56,984 nucleotides of DNA from JAVBMU01 sp031551755 (GCA_031551755.1 JAVBNE010000029.1:1-56984); one strand, 5' to 3'. Counted from the first letter of the stretch, positions 8,868 through 18,850 are shown. Notes: generated by a model from the letters alone, not told the origin. Numbers and translations are program-made.

Positions 8868-10148
8868 GTGAGCAGCCGGTACATCCTTCCAGGGATCCAC
8901 GTCACGGACCATGAGGTCGCAGTGCCGCTGGACTGGTCGGACGATACCTCCACCGCGCTCACGGTCTTCGCTCGAGAGCTCGTTGACCCCACCAAACGCC
9001 ATGAGGAGTTGCCGCTCGTGGTGTACCTGCAGGGCGGCCCGGGCGGAAAGGGGCCACGGCCCACGAGCCGCAGCGGGTGGCTGGCCACCATGCTGGAGTC
9101 CCACCGGGTGATCCTGCTGGATCAACGCGGCACCGGCCGCAGCTCGGCGATCCGCGGCGACTGGCTTTCGAACCTGGGCACGGGAACCGCACAAGCACAG
9201 TACCTGTCGCATTTCCGGGCGGATTCGATCATCGCGGATGCCGAGCACCTGCGGACCACCATCTTCGGCGGTCAGCGCTGGGCGACGATCGGACAGTCCT
9301 ACGGCGGATTCCTGACCATGACCTATCTGTCCCAAGCGCCACACGCACTGACGGCCAGCTTCATCACGGGCGGGCTGCCCGGCCTGACAGCTTCCGCTCA
9401 CGACGTCTACCGACGGACCTACCCACGGGTCGCGGCCAAGAACCGGCAATTCGCCACCCGCTTCCCGGATGACACCGAGTTGCTCACCCGGGTGGCCGAC
9501 CGGATCGCCGTGGGCGACGTCCGCCTGCCCGACGGCGATCTGCTGAGTGTGCGCCGGTTCCAGTCACTGGGGATCGACCTCGGCATGAAACCCGGCTTCG
9601 CTCGCATGCACTGGCTGCTCGACGAAGCCTTCGACCCCGACAGCGATGAGCTGACTGACACCTTCTGCGAAGAGGTGCGCACCCGGTCCGCCTTCGTCGC
9701 CAACCCCCTCTACGCCGTCCTCCACGAGTCGATCTACGCCTCAGGCCAGGGCGCCACCGGCTGGGCGGCACAGGCCGAACTACCGGCGAAGTTCGCCGAC
9801 GACGCCCGCCCGCTGCTGCTCACCGGCGAAATGATCTACCCCTGGATGTTCAGCGAGATCCGCGCACTGCGACCCTTCGAGGCCGCGGCACAGGCCCTGG
9901 CCGAACGCACCGAGTGGCCGGCGCTCTACGACCCGGAGGTCTTGGCGGCCAATGAGGTGCCCGTCGAGGCGGTGGTCTACTACGACGACATGTTCGTCGA
10001 CGCGGGCCTCTCCCTCGAAACCGCCGCCCGGGTGGGAAATACCAACACCTGGGTGACCAACGAGTTCGAACACGACGGCCTGCGCACCGGCGACGTCATG
10101 GCCCGGCTGGTACGTAACCTCAACGAACGCGGCGGGTTCTCGGGCTGA
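8868..10148 (+). CDS. Alpha/beta hydrolase, proline iminopeptidase-like (peptidase S33)
   Basis: A 426-residue cytoplasmic hydrolase with no signal peptide. The oxyanion motif GGPGG lies near residues 55-60, DQRGTGRS follows, and the nucleophile elbow is GQSYGG near 143-148. The catalytic His is probably in the C-terminal NEFEHDGLR segment, and the overall order matches S33 aminopeptidases, which release N-terminal Pro from short peptides. Start GTG 8868 has a -10-like TAGGGT only 7 nt upstream, which suggests a leaderless mRNA. It stands alone, with feoC upstream and a convergent lipoprotein gene downstream. The exact substrate is not readable. Confidence 0.85.
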   Translation: MSSRYILPGIHVTDHEVAVPLDWSDDTSTALTVFARELVDPTKRHEELPLVVYLQGGPGGKGPRPTSRSGWLATMLESHRVILLDQRGTGRSSAIRGDWLSNLGTGTAQAQYLSHFRADSIIADAEHLRTTIFGGQRWATIGQSYGGFLTMTYLSQAPHALTASFITGGLPGLTASAHDVYRRTYPRVAAKNRQFATRFPDDTELLTRVADRIAVGDVRLPDGDLLSVRRFQSLGIDLGMKPGFARMHWLLDEAFDPDSDELTDTFCEEVRTRSAFVANPLYAVLHESIYASGQGATGWAAQAELPAKFADDARPLLLTGEMIYPWMFSEIRALRPFEAAAQALAERTEWPALYDPEVLAANEVPVEAVVYYDDMFVDAGLSLETAARVGNTNTWVTNEFEHDGLRTGDVMARLVRNLNERGGFSG

Positions 10149-10218
10149 GGCGGCCCGCCCGCGATCCGAACACGCCGGCCCCCGGTGTACCGCTGTCAGA
10201 CGCTGCGTCCGCCCATCG

Positions 10219-11556
10219 CTACTCCTTCGCGGCGGCCCACCGGGCGACGGTCGCTTCCGAGGTATCCCCGGTCGATCCGCTCCACCCGATCAGTTCACCG
10301 AAACAGTACGGCGCCGTCACCGGGTGTCCGGGGTCGATCCGAGCCAGGTCGCGGGAGGCGACGTCAAAGACGTACACGGCTGGTTTTCCCGCCGGGTCGA
10401 CTCCCGTCCACACCAGCCGGTCGCCGCACATGGCCAACCGCGTGCTGGCACCGCTGTCGGGCAACGGCAGCCCGATGATGCGCGAGATCCCCGGCAACAG
10501 CACATAGATCACCCCGCCGACGAATGTCCTGGGGTCGCCGAGCTGTTCGCGTTCCGGTTCATTGGCCAACTCGGACGGCGCCGTGGCCACGAATGCGACA
10601 TTGCCCGCATCGGCGACCAAGGAGGTCAACCGGGCGCCGGCCCGCCCATCGCGTTTGACCAGCACCGTCGAGTTCCTGTCGCCATCGGCCCGCTCGATCC
10701 GTTCGTCCCCGACCTCCACAGTCGGATCGTCGACCGCCGACCGCGAGACGTACAACGGGGCAGGCCGCGAGGAGAACCAGCCATGATCCCCAACCGCCGG
10801 GTGGGCGGCACCCACGACTTCGCGCCGGGCAGCGCCAGTTCCGTCGATCGCCCGCGAATACACATCCATCCGGAACATGGCCGGGTCGTTCGGCTGCGCA
10901 CCAGGGGTGATCGGTGCCGCCGTCGCCCAGTAGACCCTGCCGTCCACCGCCACCGGAGCGGGCGAACCGTCCAGCACCGGCAACCCCGCGGCATTGAGGT
11001 CTTCGGACCTCGCCACCAGCTGCGACCGCCCCTGCGCGTCGCGGGCGAAGATCCGCCAGCTGCCCGGCGCCCCGGTGAGCACCTCGGACCAGACAACGAC
11101 CCCATCGGCCGCGGAGGCCGCCACGACCCGGCGTGGACCATCACCGGGCACGGCGACCGGAGTGCCCGCGAAGGGCCGAAACCGCTGACCGTCGTATGAG
11201 CCGATAGGCGCTGTCCCCGCACTATCGGCACCCGCAACCACAAAACCGTCGCCGGTCAGGGCCAGCGGTATCCACCCGGACGGCACGGTGTACTCGGCCG
11301 TGAAATCGCGATCCGCGGTGGCAGTCCGGGCGGTCACCGGCTCGACCACCACCGGGCTCACCGGCACGCCGGTGGGGCGCAGCAGCGGGTCCGTGGACGG
11401 CTCCGGTGTGGGCGACTCCGGGGTGGCGCCGAGTCCGGCCGTGGCCGTGGAGGGCGCCGTCGGGCCGTTGAACCGGGTGGCACTCGGTGCGCTACAACCG
11501 CTGACCACGACAGCAACGACCCCCAGGGCGGCGACCGCCAGTCGCGTTGAACGCAT
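10219..11556 (-). CDS. Putative lipoprotein with C-terminal beta-propeller-like repeats
   Basis: A 445-residue protein. The N-terminus carries a lipobox (VVVSGC, Cys21) after a short hydrophobic stretch, followed by a Pro/Thr/Ser-rich linker (about 25-75) typical of wall-spanning lipoproteins. The remainder has repeating blocks of the form ...vva..aDGvVVWse..tG.WrIfardaqG..., resembling a WD40/TolB-like propeller. Start ATG 11556 is preceded by an AGGA box. It is divergent from the helicase operon and convergent with the S33 hydrolase. No specific function is recognised; substrate binding or scaffolding at the cell surface is an inference. Confidence 0.7.
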   Translation of the reverse strand: MRSTRLAVAALGVVAVVVSGCSAPSATRFNGPTAPSTATAGLGATPESPTPEPSTDPLLRPTGVPVSPVVVEPVTARTATADRDFTAEYTVPSGWIPLALTGDGFVVAGADSAGTAPIGSYDGQRFRPFAGTPVAVPGDGPRRVVAASAADGVVVWSEVLTGAPGSWRIFARDAQGRSQLVARSEDLNAAGLPVLDGSPAPVAVDGRVYWATAAPITPGAQPNDPAMFRMDVYSRAIDGTGAARREVVGAAHPAVGDHGWFSSRPAPLYVSRSAVDDPTVEVGDERIERADGDRNSTVLVKRDGRAGARLTSLVADAGNVAFVATAPSELANEPEREQLGDPRTFVGGVIYVLLPGISRIIGLPLPDSGASTRLAMCGDRLVWTGVDPAGKPAVYVFDVASRDLARIDPGHPVTAPYCFGELIGWSGSTGDTSEATVARWAAAKE

Positions 11557-11676
11557 GGAGAATCCTGTTGCTCGTCGGACAGGGTCTAGGTGGCGTGCCT
11601 TGCGGCGGCACGGCCGGCGCTCACGGTGGGCGCTGGTGCCAGAGCATACCGTGACGCTCTTGTGGCCTCGGGCGCG

Positions 11677-11682
11677 TAGCAT
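11677..11682 (+). promoter_or_regulatory. -10 hexamer TAGCAT of a leaderless gene
   Basis: TAGCAT ends 7 nt before ATG 11690, with no ribosome-binding site between. It would drive the helicase operon. Confidence 0.55.
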
Positions 11683-11689
11683 CGATCGA

Positions 11690-14119
11690 ATGGCCGCCAC
11701 GTCCCTCCCGCACCAGGCCACGTTCTCCGAGGCGTTCTCCGCCAGGGACGACGACGACCTCGTGGCCGTGCTGCTTCGGCGACCGGATCTCGCGACGCCC
11801 CCGCCCACCTCCCTGCTCGCGATGGCTGCACGGGCATCCAGCCGGTCCAGCCTCGAACGGGCTCTGACATCCGTGACCTCCCTGCAGCTGTCCGCGTTGG
11901 AAGCCCTCGTGGTCCTCGATGGTTCGATCGAGCGGGTCGACGACCTGCTCCACGCTCTGTGCGCCGGGGAGGCCACCGGCGAGGACCGGACGCGTATCCG
12001 GGACGCCATCGCCGACCTCGAACAACTGGCTCTCGCCTGGTCACCCACTCCGGCCGGCCCGCTGCGGCCCTCCCCCGGCCTCGCCGAGATCCTGGGCCCT
12101 TTCCCCGCCGGGCTCGGCCCGGCCACACCGCCCGCGCAGCGAACGACGGCGTGGTCACCGGCCGACGTCGACGCCGCCTTGATGAACGCTCCGGCGGGTG
12201 CCCGCGCGATCCTGGACGCCCTCACCTGGGGTCCGCCCGTCGGCATCATCCCGCGCACCGACGCGACGGGCGCCCAGGCTACCTCCTGGCTGGTCGACCA
12301 AGGGTTGCTGCGCCGATCGGACGAACGTCACGTCGTGCTGCCCCGTGAGGTCGGGCTGGTCCTGCGGGCGGGCCGCACCCACCGGGATGTGCGCACCACA
12401 GCACCGGTACCGGCGGCGCCGACCCGCCGGACGGAGATCGTTGATGCCGAGGCCGGGCGGGCGGGACTTGAAGCGGTTCGCATGGTGGCCAGGCTGGTGG
12501 CGTCCTGGGAGGACGCTCCCCCGGCGGTTCTGCGCTCCGGCGGCCTCGGCGTCCGCGACCTGCGCCGCCTGGCTGATGACATGGAGACGAACGACAAGAC
12601 GGCCGCCGTGGTCGTCGAGATCGCCGCGGCCGCAGGTCTCATCGCAGACGACGGCGGAACCCCTGCGGCCTTCCGTCCCACCCAGGAGGCACCGGATTGG
12701 CTCACGGCAGGGATCGCCCAGCGGTGGGCGTTGCTCGCCCGCGCGTGGTGGACGACCCGCCGGATGCCCTGGCTGGTCGGCAGCCGCGACGAACGCGGAC
12801 TGCTGCGGGCGCCGTTGGAGCCGGATCTGGCCCGGCCGTGGGTACCCCGACTGCGTACCGCCGCCCTCGGCGTCCTGGCAGACCAGGGTTCCGCCCTCTC
12901 GGTGGAGCAGGTCCTCGAAGTCCTGGCCTGGCACAAACCCCGCGCGGTGCCACCTGCCCAAGCGGTGGCTGGCCTGTTCGCCGAGGCAGCCTGGCTGGGG
13001 GTCACCGGAGCCGGGGCACTCTCCGGACCGGGGCGCGTGCTGACAACCGGTGCACCTGGACTCGACTCCGCCTTCGACGGCGTGCTACCGCAGGAAGTGG
13101 CGGAGCTGTTGATCCAAGGCGACCTGACCGGCATCGTCCCTGGCCGGCCGAGCCGAACACTGGAAGGGCTCCTGGAGTCCTGTGCGGAGGTCGAATCACG
13201 GGGGGCGGCCACGACCGTCCGGTTCTCGGCGGCGAGCATCGGCCGAGCCATCGATCAGGGGCAATCGGTCGAAGGGCTACTCGCCGAACTGACCCGCTAC
13301 TCCCGCACACCGATCCCCCAACCGCTGGACTACCTGGTACGAGATGCCGGCCGCCGCCACGGACAGCTCCGCGCTGGGGCGGCCATGGGCTATCTGCGGG
13401 CCGAGGACCCAGCCGTACTGGCGGAGTTGGTGACCCGTGCGGAACTCCGTCCGCTGGGGCTCACCCTGCTCGCACCGACGGTCGCGGTGGCCGAAGCGCC
13501 GGCCGCCGAACTCCACGCGGCGCTCCACGAACTCGGAATCGGGTCAGTCATCGAAGGCCCGGACGGCCGCACCGTGCCGCTCACCAGCGCCGGCGAGCGC
13601 CGTGAACGTGGCCGGCCACCGCTGCGCGCCCCCAGCCCTGCCGACGACGCAACGGTCGCTCCCGACATCCGCCGACGGCAGTTCGGCACACTGGTGACCG
13701 ACCTGCGCCGCCGGGCGGCCGAGCCCCCGTTGGTCGCGCGCACGCCGCCAGCGAGCAACCCTGTCGCGGCGGCCGACCAGCCCGCCGTGATGGGTCCGCC
13801 GACGGCGTCCACATCGGCGCCTGCCAGCGCCGGGGTCGATGCGCTACCTCCCACCACAACACCCCAGCAGGCGGGAACCAGCGACCCCGTCGCGGCGTTG
13901 GGTCTGTTGCGGGAGGCGATGGCGGACAATGCGATGGTCTGGGTCGAGTTGGTCGGCCCCGACGGCGTGCCCGTTCGCCGACACGTACGACCGTTGCGCG
14001 TCGACGCCGGACGCTTGCGCGCCCTCGACCCAGCCCGAGACGCCGAACTGACCGTCGCGGTCCACCGAATCGCCACCGTCACACGTGAAACGAGTCCCGA
14101 CCGAAGCGGAGAACGATGA
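11690..14119 (+). CDS. Helicase-associated protein (mycobacterial Rv0862c-type)
   Basis: An 809-residue protein of the kind found immediately upstream of XPB-type helicases in actinobacteria. No Walker motif is visible. The C-terminal half contains the XPB/Ssl2-associated-like region (DFxLVRDAGRRHGQLRAGAA-type block near residues 545-570), and winged-helix-like stretches occur earlier. Start ATG 11690 is preceded at 7 nt by TAGCAT, fitting a leaderless transcript; the frame is open to 11288 but the extension overlaps the divergent lipoprotein gene. It overlaps the helicase start by 4 bp (ATGA), so the two are translationally coupled and probably work as a complex on DNA. The biochemical role of this family is not established. 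Confidence 0.8.
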   Translation: MAATSLPHQATFSEAFSARDDDDLVAVLLRRPDLATPPPTSLLAMAARASSRSSLERALTSVTSLQLSALEALVVLDGSIERVDDLLHALCAGEATGEDRTRIRDAIADLEQLALAWSPTPAGPLRPSPGLAEILGPFPAGLGPATPPAQRTTAWSPADVDAALMNAPAGARAILDALTWGPPVGIIPRTDATGAQATSWLVDQGLLRRSDERHVVLPREVGLVLRAGRTHRDVRTTAPVPAAPTRRTEIVDAEAGRAGLEAVRMVARLVASWEDAPPAVLRSGGLGVRDLRRLADDMETNDKTAAVVVEIAAAAGLIADDGGTPAAFRPTQEAPDWLTAGIAQRWALLARAWWTTRRMPWLVGSRDERGLLRAPLEPDLARPWVPRLRTAALGVLADQGSALSVEQVLEVLAWHKPRAVPPAQAVAGLFAEAAWLGVTGAGALSGPGRVLTTGAPGLDSAFDGVLPQEVAELLIQGDLTGIVPGRPSRTLEGLLESCAEVESRGAATTVRFSAASIGRAIDQGQSVEGLLAELTRYSRTPIPQPLDYLVRDAGRRHGQLRAGAAMGYLRAEDPAVLAELVTRAELRPLGLTLLAPTVAVAEAPAAELHAALHELGIGSVIEGPDGRTVPLTSAGERRERGRPPLRAPSPADDATVAPDIRRRQFGTLVTDLRRRAAEPPLVARTPPASNPVAAADQPAVMGPPTASTSAPASAGVDALPPTTTPQQAGTSDPVAALGLLREAMADNAMVWVELVGPDGVPVRRHVRPLRVDAGRLRALDPARDAELTVAVHRIATVTRETSPDRSGER

Positions 14120-15780
14120 CCGACGGCCCCCTCATCGTGCAGAGTGACAAGTCGCTCCTGCTGGAGGTCGACCATCCACGCGCCGACGAGGCCCGGCGGG
14201 CTATCGCCCCCTTCGCCGAACTGGAACGCGCACCCGAACACGTCCACACCTACCGGCTGACCCCTCTCGGCCTGTGGAACGCGAGGGCCGCCGGACACGA
14301 CGCGGAGCAGGTGGTCGACGCCCTGCTGGAGTTCTCCCGCTACCCGGTGCCACACGCCCTGCTGGTGGACATCGCCGAGACGATGTCGCGGTACGGACGG
14401 CTGCGGCTGTCGAACCACCCGAGCCACGGCTTGGTGCTGGAGGCCACGGACCGCGCCGTGCTGGCCGAGGTGCTCAAATCCAAACGCACCGCCGGGCTCG
14501 TGGGCGAACGGATCGACAACGAGACGGTCGTCGTCCATCCCTCGGAGCGGGGCCACCTCAAGCAGGTGCTGGTGAAGCTGGGCTGGCCTGCCGAGGACCT
14601 CGCGGGTTATGTGGACGGTGAGAAGCACCCGATCACCCTCTCTCCCGTTGACCACGGTCGCGACGACCGGCCGTGGGAAATGCGGCCGTACCAGCGCCAG
14701 GCGGTGGACGGCTTCTGGCATGGGGGTTCTGGCGTCGTCGTGCTGCCCTGCGGGGCGGGAAAAACCATCGTCGGCGCAGGTGCCATGGCCGAGTCTGGCA
14801 CCACGACGCTCATCCTGGTCACCAACACCGTCTCGGCGCGACAGTGGCGCGACGAACTCGTACGCCGCACCTCCCTGACAGCGGAAGAGATCGGCGAGTA
14901 CTCCGGGGCGCGCAAGGAGATCCGGCCAGTCACAATCGCCACGTACCAGGTGATGACCACCAAACGCGCTGGGGCCTATGCCCACCTCGAACTGCTCGAC
15001 GCCCGGGACTGGGGGCTGGTCATCTACGACGAAGTGCACCTGCTCCCCGCGCCGATCTTCCGGATGACGGCCGATCTACAGGCCCGCCGCCGACTCGGGT
15101 TGACGGCCACGCTCGTGCGCGAGGACGGGCGTGAGGACGAGGTCTTCTCGCTCATCGGCCCCAAGCGCTATGACGCCCCCTGGAAAGACATCGAGGCCCA
15201 GGGCTACATCGCGCCGGCCGACTGCGTCGAGGTCCGCCTCACTTTGCCCGAAGCCGACCGAATGGCCTATGCCGTGGCCGAACCCGAAGAGAAGTACCGG
15301 TTGGCCGCCTCGGCGGTCGGCAAGAACCGCGTGGTGGAACAGATCGTCGCACGACACCCCGACGACCAGATCCTGGTGATCGGGCAGTACATCGACCAGT
15401 TGGAGGAACTGGCCGCCCACCTCGGCGCTCCCCTGATCACGGGGAGCACGACGGTGCGCGAACGCCAGCGTCTCTTCGACGCGTTCCGAGCAGGTGAAGT
15501 CACGCGGCTGGTGGTGAGCAAGGTCGCGAACTTTTCGATCGACCTCCCGGAGGCATCCGTCGCCGTTCAGGTTTCGGGTTCTTTCGGTTCCCGGCAGGAG
15601 GAAGCCCAACGACTCGGCCGGATCATGCGACCCAAACAAGACGGCAGGACCGCGCATTTCTACGCCGTCGTCGCCCGCGACACGGTCGACCAGGACTTCG
15701 CCGCGCACCGGCAACGGTTCCTCGCGGAACAGGGCTATGCCTATCGGATCATCGACGCGGAGGACCTCCCCAGCACATGA
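14116..15780 (+). CDS. XPB-family DEAD/DEAH DNA helicase
   Basis: A 554-residue superfamily-2 helicase related to eukaryotic XPB and mycobacterial Rv0861c (ercc3). An N-terminal DNA-damage-recognition-like domain (about 1-170) precedes the Q-like motif MRPYQRQAV, Walker A PCGAGKT (about 213-219), the DEVH box (about 309-312), LGLTATLVREDG (motif III region with the XPB-type RED element) and motif VI SFGSRQEEAQRLGRIMRP near 491-508. All expected catalytic motifs are intact. Family members unwind 3'-5' and are tied to DNA repair. It is coupled by 4-bp overlap to the helicase-associated gene upstream. Confidence 0.92.
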   Translation: MTDGPLIVQSDKSLLLEVDHPRADEARRAIAPFAELERAPEHVHTYRLTPLGLWNARAAGHDAEQVVDALLEFSRYPVPHALLVDIAETMSRYGRLRLSNHPSHGLVLEATDRAVLAEVLKSKRTAGLVGERIDNETVVVHPSERGHLKQVLVKLGWPAEDLAGYVDGEKHPITLSPVDHGRDDRPWEMRPYQRQAVDGFWHGGSGVVVLPCGAGKTIVGAGAMAESGTTTLILVTNTVSARQWRDELVRRTSLTAEEIGEYSGARKEIRPVTIATYQVMTTKRAGAYAHLELLDARDWGLVIYDEVHLLPAPIFRMTADLQARRRLGLTATLVREDGREDEVFSLIGPKRYDAPWKDIEAQGYIAPADCVEVRLTLPEADRMAYAVAEPEEKYRLAASAVGKNRVVEQIVARHPDDQILVIGQYIDQLEELAAHLGAPLITGSTTVRERQRLFDAFRAGEVTRLVVSKVANFSIDLPEASVAVQVSGSFGSRQEEAQRLGRIMRPKQDGRTAHFYAVVARDTVDQDFAAHRQRFLAEQGYAYRIIDAEDLPST

Positions 15781-15857
15781 GCAACATCCTCGATCCGACG
15801 CCTGGCCCCAAATCGACGGTACTTGCAGCAGCGTTCTCGGTGAGCAAGGATCAGGGC

Positions 15858-17999
15858 GTGAGTACCGCGCGCCAAGCCGCCGGCGCCATCGGCGGGCAGG
15901 CCCGCACGGTTCGCGTCGGCGCATTTCTCAGCGGCTCCGCCGCACTGCTCTTCGGCCTGTTCGCACCCTGCGCCCCGGCGCTCGCGGGTGACCTCGCCGC
16001 GCCGACGGCGGTCACCGGGCAGCCCTCCTCGACGGTCGCGGCCGCCCGCGGCGCGCTGCCCACCGTCGATCCGATGGATCTACCGTCGGAGATCACCGAC
16101 CCGAATAACGTCTTGGGCAGCAAGAAGGCGAGTGTTCAAAAGGCCCTCGATGAACTCGCCGAACAGGGCGAGTACCAGCTCTTCGTGGTCTTCGTCGACA
16201 CCTTCGACGGCCAGGATGGGGTCGACTGGGCCAATGCCACGGCCACCCTGTCCGGCCTGGGCAATCGGGACCTGCTGCTCGCGGTGGCCACCACAGAACG
16301 CCGCTATGGGATCTCCTACGCGAACGACTCGGGCCTGAGCGATTCGGATCTCGACACGATCGAAACTGCCACGGAAAGCAAGCTTCGCAAGAGCGATTGG
16401 GCAGGTTCGGCCATTGCTGCCGCGAATGCCACTGCGGACGTGACGGCCGGCGGAAGCCCGACCGGCGCCTTGGTCGGCGCAGGGGTGGGCGCCGTCGCCA
16501 TCGCTGGTGGCGCGATCGGCCTGGTGGCGTACAACCGGCGGAAGAAGAACGCCGGGCAGTCCACCACCGGCCCCGATGAGCTCAACACCCTGTCGACGGC
16601 GGACCTCAACCGCCGGACCAGTTCGGCGCTCGTGGCGATCGATGACGCCATCCGCACATCTGACCAGGAGCTGGGTTTCGCTCAGGCACAGTTCGGCGAA
16701 GAAGCGACCAGAACGTTCACCGAGGCGCTGACCGCTGCGAAACAGGGCGTTGCCCAAGCCTTCGCCCTGCGCCAGCAACTGGATGACGACACCCCCGAGG
16801 CAGAGCCCCAGGCCCGCACCATGATGGCGCAGATCATCGGTATCTGTGCGGATGTGACGGACTCCCTCGATGCGCAGTCGAAGACCTTCGACGAGCTGCG
16901 CGACCTGCAGGCCAAGGCGCCTCAGATGCTCGACGGCGTCGAGCGGGCCGTCGCGGAGGCCGGGAGCAGGATCGATGTCTCCCGGACCAACCTGGGCACG
17001 TTGTCGACTACCTACCCGGCCACTGCGCTGGCCTCGATCATCCACAACCCGGACCAGGCGCAGGCCCTCCTGCGCAACGCCACGGAGTCGATCACCCAAG
17101 GCCGCGCGGCGCTGACCGCCAATGACCGGGCCAAGGCCGTCGCGCTGGGCCGGGCAGCGGAGAACGCTGTCGACCAGGCGAGGACACTGCTGGACACGGT
17201 CGACCGGGCGGGGTCCGATCTCGCCGAGGCAAGCGTCCGCATCGACAAAGGGCTCGCGTCGATCACGGCGGATCTGACCGAGGCGGGGCGCCTACCCACC
17301 TCCGACCCGGTCGTCACGGCTGCGGTCAGCACCGCGGTGGCCGAAGCGAACGCGGCGGTCGCCGTCGCGCAACAGGCACGTTCGACGGCGACCGGCGACC
17401 CGCTCGGCGGCCTCACCCGGCTCACCTCGGCCGAGGCCGCGCTCGACGCCGCACTCGCCCCGCTGCGCGAGCAGGCGGAGCAAGCTGCGCGCGCGAATGC
17501 GCTTCTGCGGGAGACGTTGGGCCGGGTCGATTCGCAGATCCGCTCCACCAACGACTACATCACCACGCGGCGCGGGGCCGTCGGACCCGAGGCACGGACA
17601 CGGCTGTCGGAGGCGATCCGCCTGCTGGGTGAAGCCCAAGCGATGCAGCCGACCGACCCCGCGGGCGCCCTTGTGCGAGCACAGCAGGCGGAGGCCATGG
17701 CGCAAAGCGCCGCGCAGCTCGCCCAACAGGACACCACCAGCTGGTCAGGCGGCATAGGTCAGGGCACCGGCTCCGGCTCAAACGTCGGCGGGATGGTACT
17801 CGGCGGGATCTTGCTGGACGCGATCCTCGGCGGCGGCAATCGGGGCGGCGGCTTCGGTGGTGGGTTCGGCGGTGGCGGCTTCGGCGGAGGCAGCCATAGC
17901 GGTGGGAGCCGGCGCTCCTCTGGCTCCCGTTCCTCGGGCGGCCGCTCATCCAGTTCACGTTCCTCCGGCGGCCGCTCCGGCCGTGGTGGCAGGTTCTAG
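15858..17999 (+). CDS. TPM-domain membrane protein with coiled coil and Gly/Ser-rich tail
   Basis: A 713-residue protein. An N-terminal signal sequence (hydrophobic FLSGSAALLFGLFAPC, residues about 29-44) is followed by an extracytoplasmic TPM domain (about 75-195, LDELAEQGEYQLFVVFVDTF...NRDLLLAVATTERRYGISY), one membrane segment near 205-225, a long Ala/Gln-rich coiled coil (about 240-620), and a tail made almost only of Gly, Ser and Arg (about 635-713). GTG 15858 is preferred because AAGGA lies 8 nt upstream and it sits just before the signal peptide; ATG 15777, overlapping the helicase stop, would add 27 residues. TPM proteins are linked to membrane or photosystem maintenance. PspA lies directly downstream, which suggests a shared envelope-stress role. 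Confidence 0.82.
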   Translation: MSTARQAAGAIGGQARTVRVGAFLSGSAALLFGLFAPCAPALAGDLAAPTAVTGQPSSTVAAARGALPTVDPMDLPSEITDPNNVLGSKKASVQKALDELAEQGEYQLFVVFVDTFDGQDGVDWANATATLSGLGNRDLLLAVATTERRYGISYANDSGLSDSDLDTIETATESKLRKSDWAGSAIAAANATADVTAGGSPTGALVGAGVGAVAIAGGAIGLVAYNRRKKNAGQSTTGPDELNTLSTADLNRRTSSALVAIDDAIRTSDQELGFAQAQFGEEATRTFTEALTAAKQGVAQAFALRQQLDDDTPEAEPQARTMMAQIIGICADVTDSLDAQSKTFDELRDLQAKAPQMLDGVERAVAEAGSRIDVSRTNLGTLSTTYPATALASIIHNPDQAQALLRNATESITQGRAALTANDRAKAVALGRAAENAVDQARTLLDTVDRAGSDLAEASVRIDKGLASITADLTEAGRLPTSDPVVTAAVSTAVAEANAAVAVAQQARSTATGDPLGGLTRLTSAEAALDAALAPLREQAEQAARANALLRETLGRVDSQIRSTNDYITTRRGAVGPEARTRLSEAIRLLGEAQAMQPTDPAGALVRAQQAEAMAQSAAQLAQQDTTSWSGGIGQGTGSGSNVGGMVLGGILLDAILGGGNRGGGFGGGFGGGGFGGGSHSGGSRRSSGSRSSGGRSSSSRSSGGRSGRGGRF

Positions 18000-18049
18000 G
18001 TTTCGACAAGGCGCAGATCGCGCATCCGAACGCAGGGAAGGCACAACAC

Positions 18050-18838
18050 ATGGCTGAGAAGCAGGGAATCTTCGGTCGCATCGCGCAGCTCACCAAAGCG
18101 AATATCAACGCTCTGCTGGATAGCGCCGAAGACCCGCAGAAGATGCTGGATCAACTCGTCCGTGATTACACGAATAGCATCGCGGAGGCGGAGCAGGCGG
18201 TCGCTCAGACGATCGGGAACCTGCGCCTGACCGAACAGGACTACAACGAGGATGTCGCCGCGGTCCAGGACTGGGGACAGAAGGCCGCAGCCGCATCGGC
18301 CCGTGCCGAGCAGTACCGGGCAGCCGGCCAGTCGTCGGAGGCCGACCGGTTCGACACCCTCGCGAAGGTCGCGCTCGGCAAGCAGATCACCGCTGAGGCA
18401 GAGGTCCGGCAGGCTGAGCCGAGCATCGTCCTGCAACGCGAGACCGTGGAAAAGCTCAAGACCGGCCTGGCCCAGATGAAGGACAAGCTTTCCGAGCTGC
18501 GGTCCCGTCGCGACACCCTGGTGGCCCGGCAGAAGTCGGCCGAGGCACAGCAGAAAGTCCAGGGCGCCATCAGCTCCATCAATGTCCTCGATCCGACCAG
18601 CGAGCTGTCCCGGTACGAGGACGTGGTCCGGCGCGAAGAGGCCAAGGCCATGGGCCAGGCCGAGATCGCCGCCGCCAGCTTCGACTCGCAGTTCGCGGAA
18701 CTAGAGTCGTCTGCGGCCGAGGTCGAGATCGAGGCCCGGCTGGCGTCGCTGAAGGGCGGCAACACCCCCGGCCCCGTGGTCATGCCAACGCAGATCACCA
18801 GCGCACACCCCGCCATCGAGGGATCGCCCGAGTCCTGA
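18050..18838 (+). CDS. pspA: PspA/IM30 (Vipp1-like) phage-shock protein
   Basis: A 262-residue peripheral membrane protein. It begins with the amphipathic helix typical of PspA (IFGRIAQLTKANINALLD), then has the long charged coiled coil (DPQKMLDQLVRDY, QQKVQGAI, DELSRYEDVVRREEAKA-type segments) and an acidic tail. PspA/IM30 forms ESCRT-III-like polymers that repair stressed membranes. The GGGAAGG box lies 9 nt before ATG 18050, 50 bp after the TPM gene, so the two are probably co-transcribed. A strong hairpin follows the stop. Confidence 0.92.
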   Translation: MAEKQGIFGRIAQLTKANINALLDSAEDPQKMLDQLVRDYTNSIAEAEQAVAQTIGNLRLTEQDYNEDVAAVQDWGQKAAAASARAEQYRAAGQSSEADRFDTLAKVALGKQITAEAEVRQAEPSIVLQRETVEKLKTGLAQMKDKLSELRSRRDTLVARQKSAEAQQKVQGAISSINVLDPTSELSRYEDVVRREEAKAMGQAEIAAASFDSQFAELESSAAEVEIEARLASLKGGNTPGPVVMPTQITSAHPAIEGSPES

Positions 18839-18850
18839 CCGGAGCGTGCA

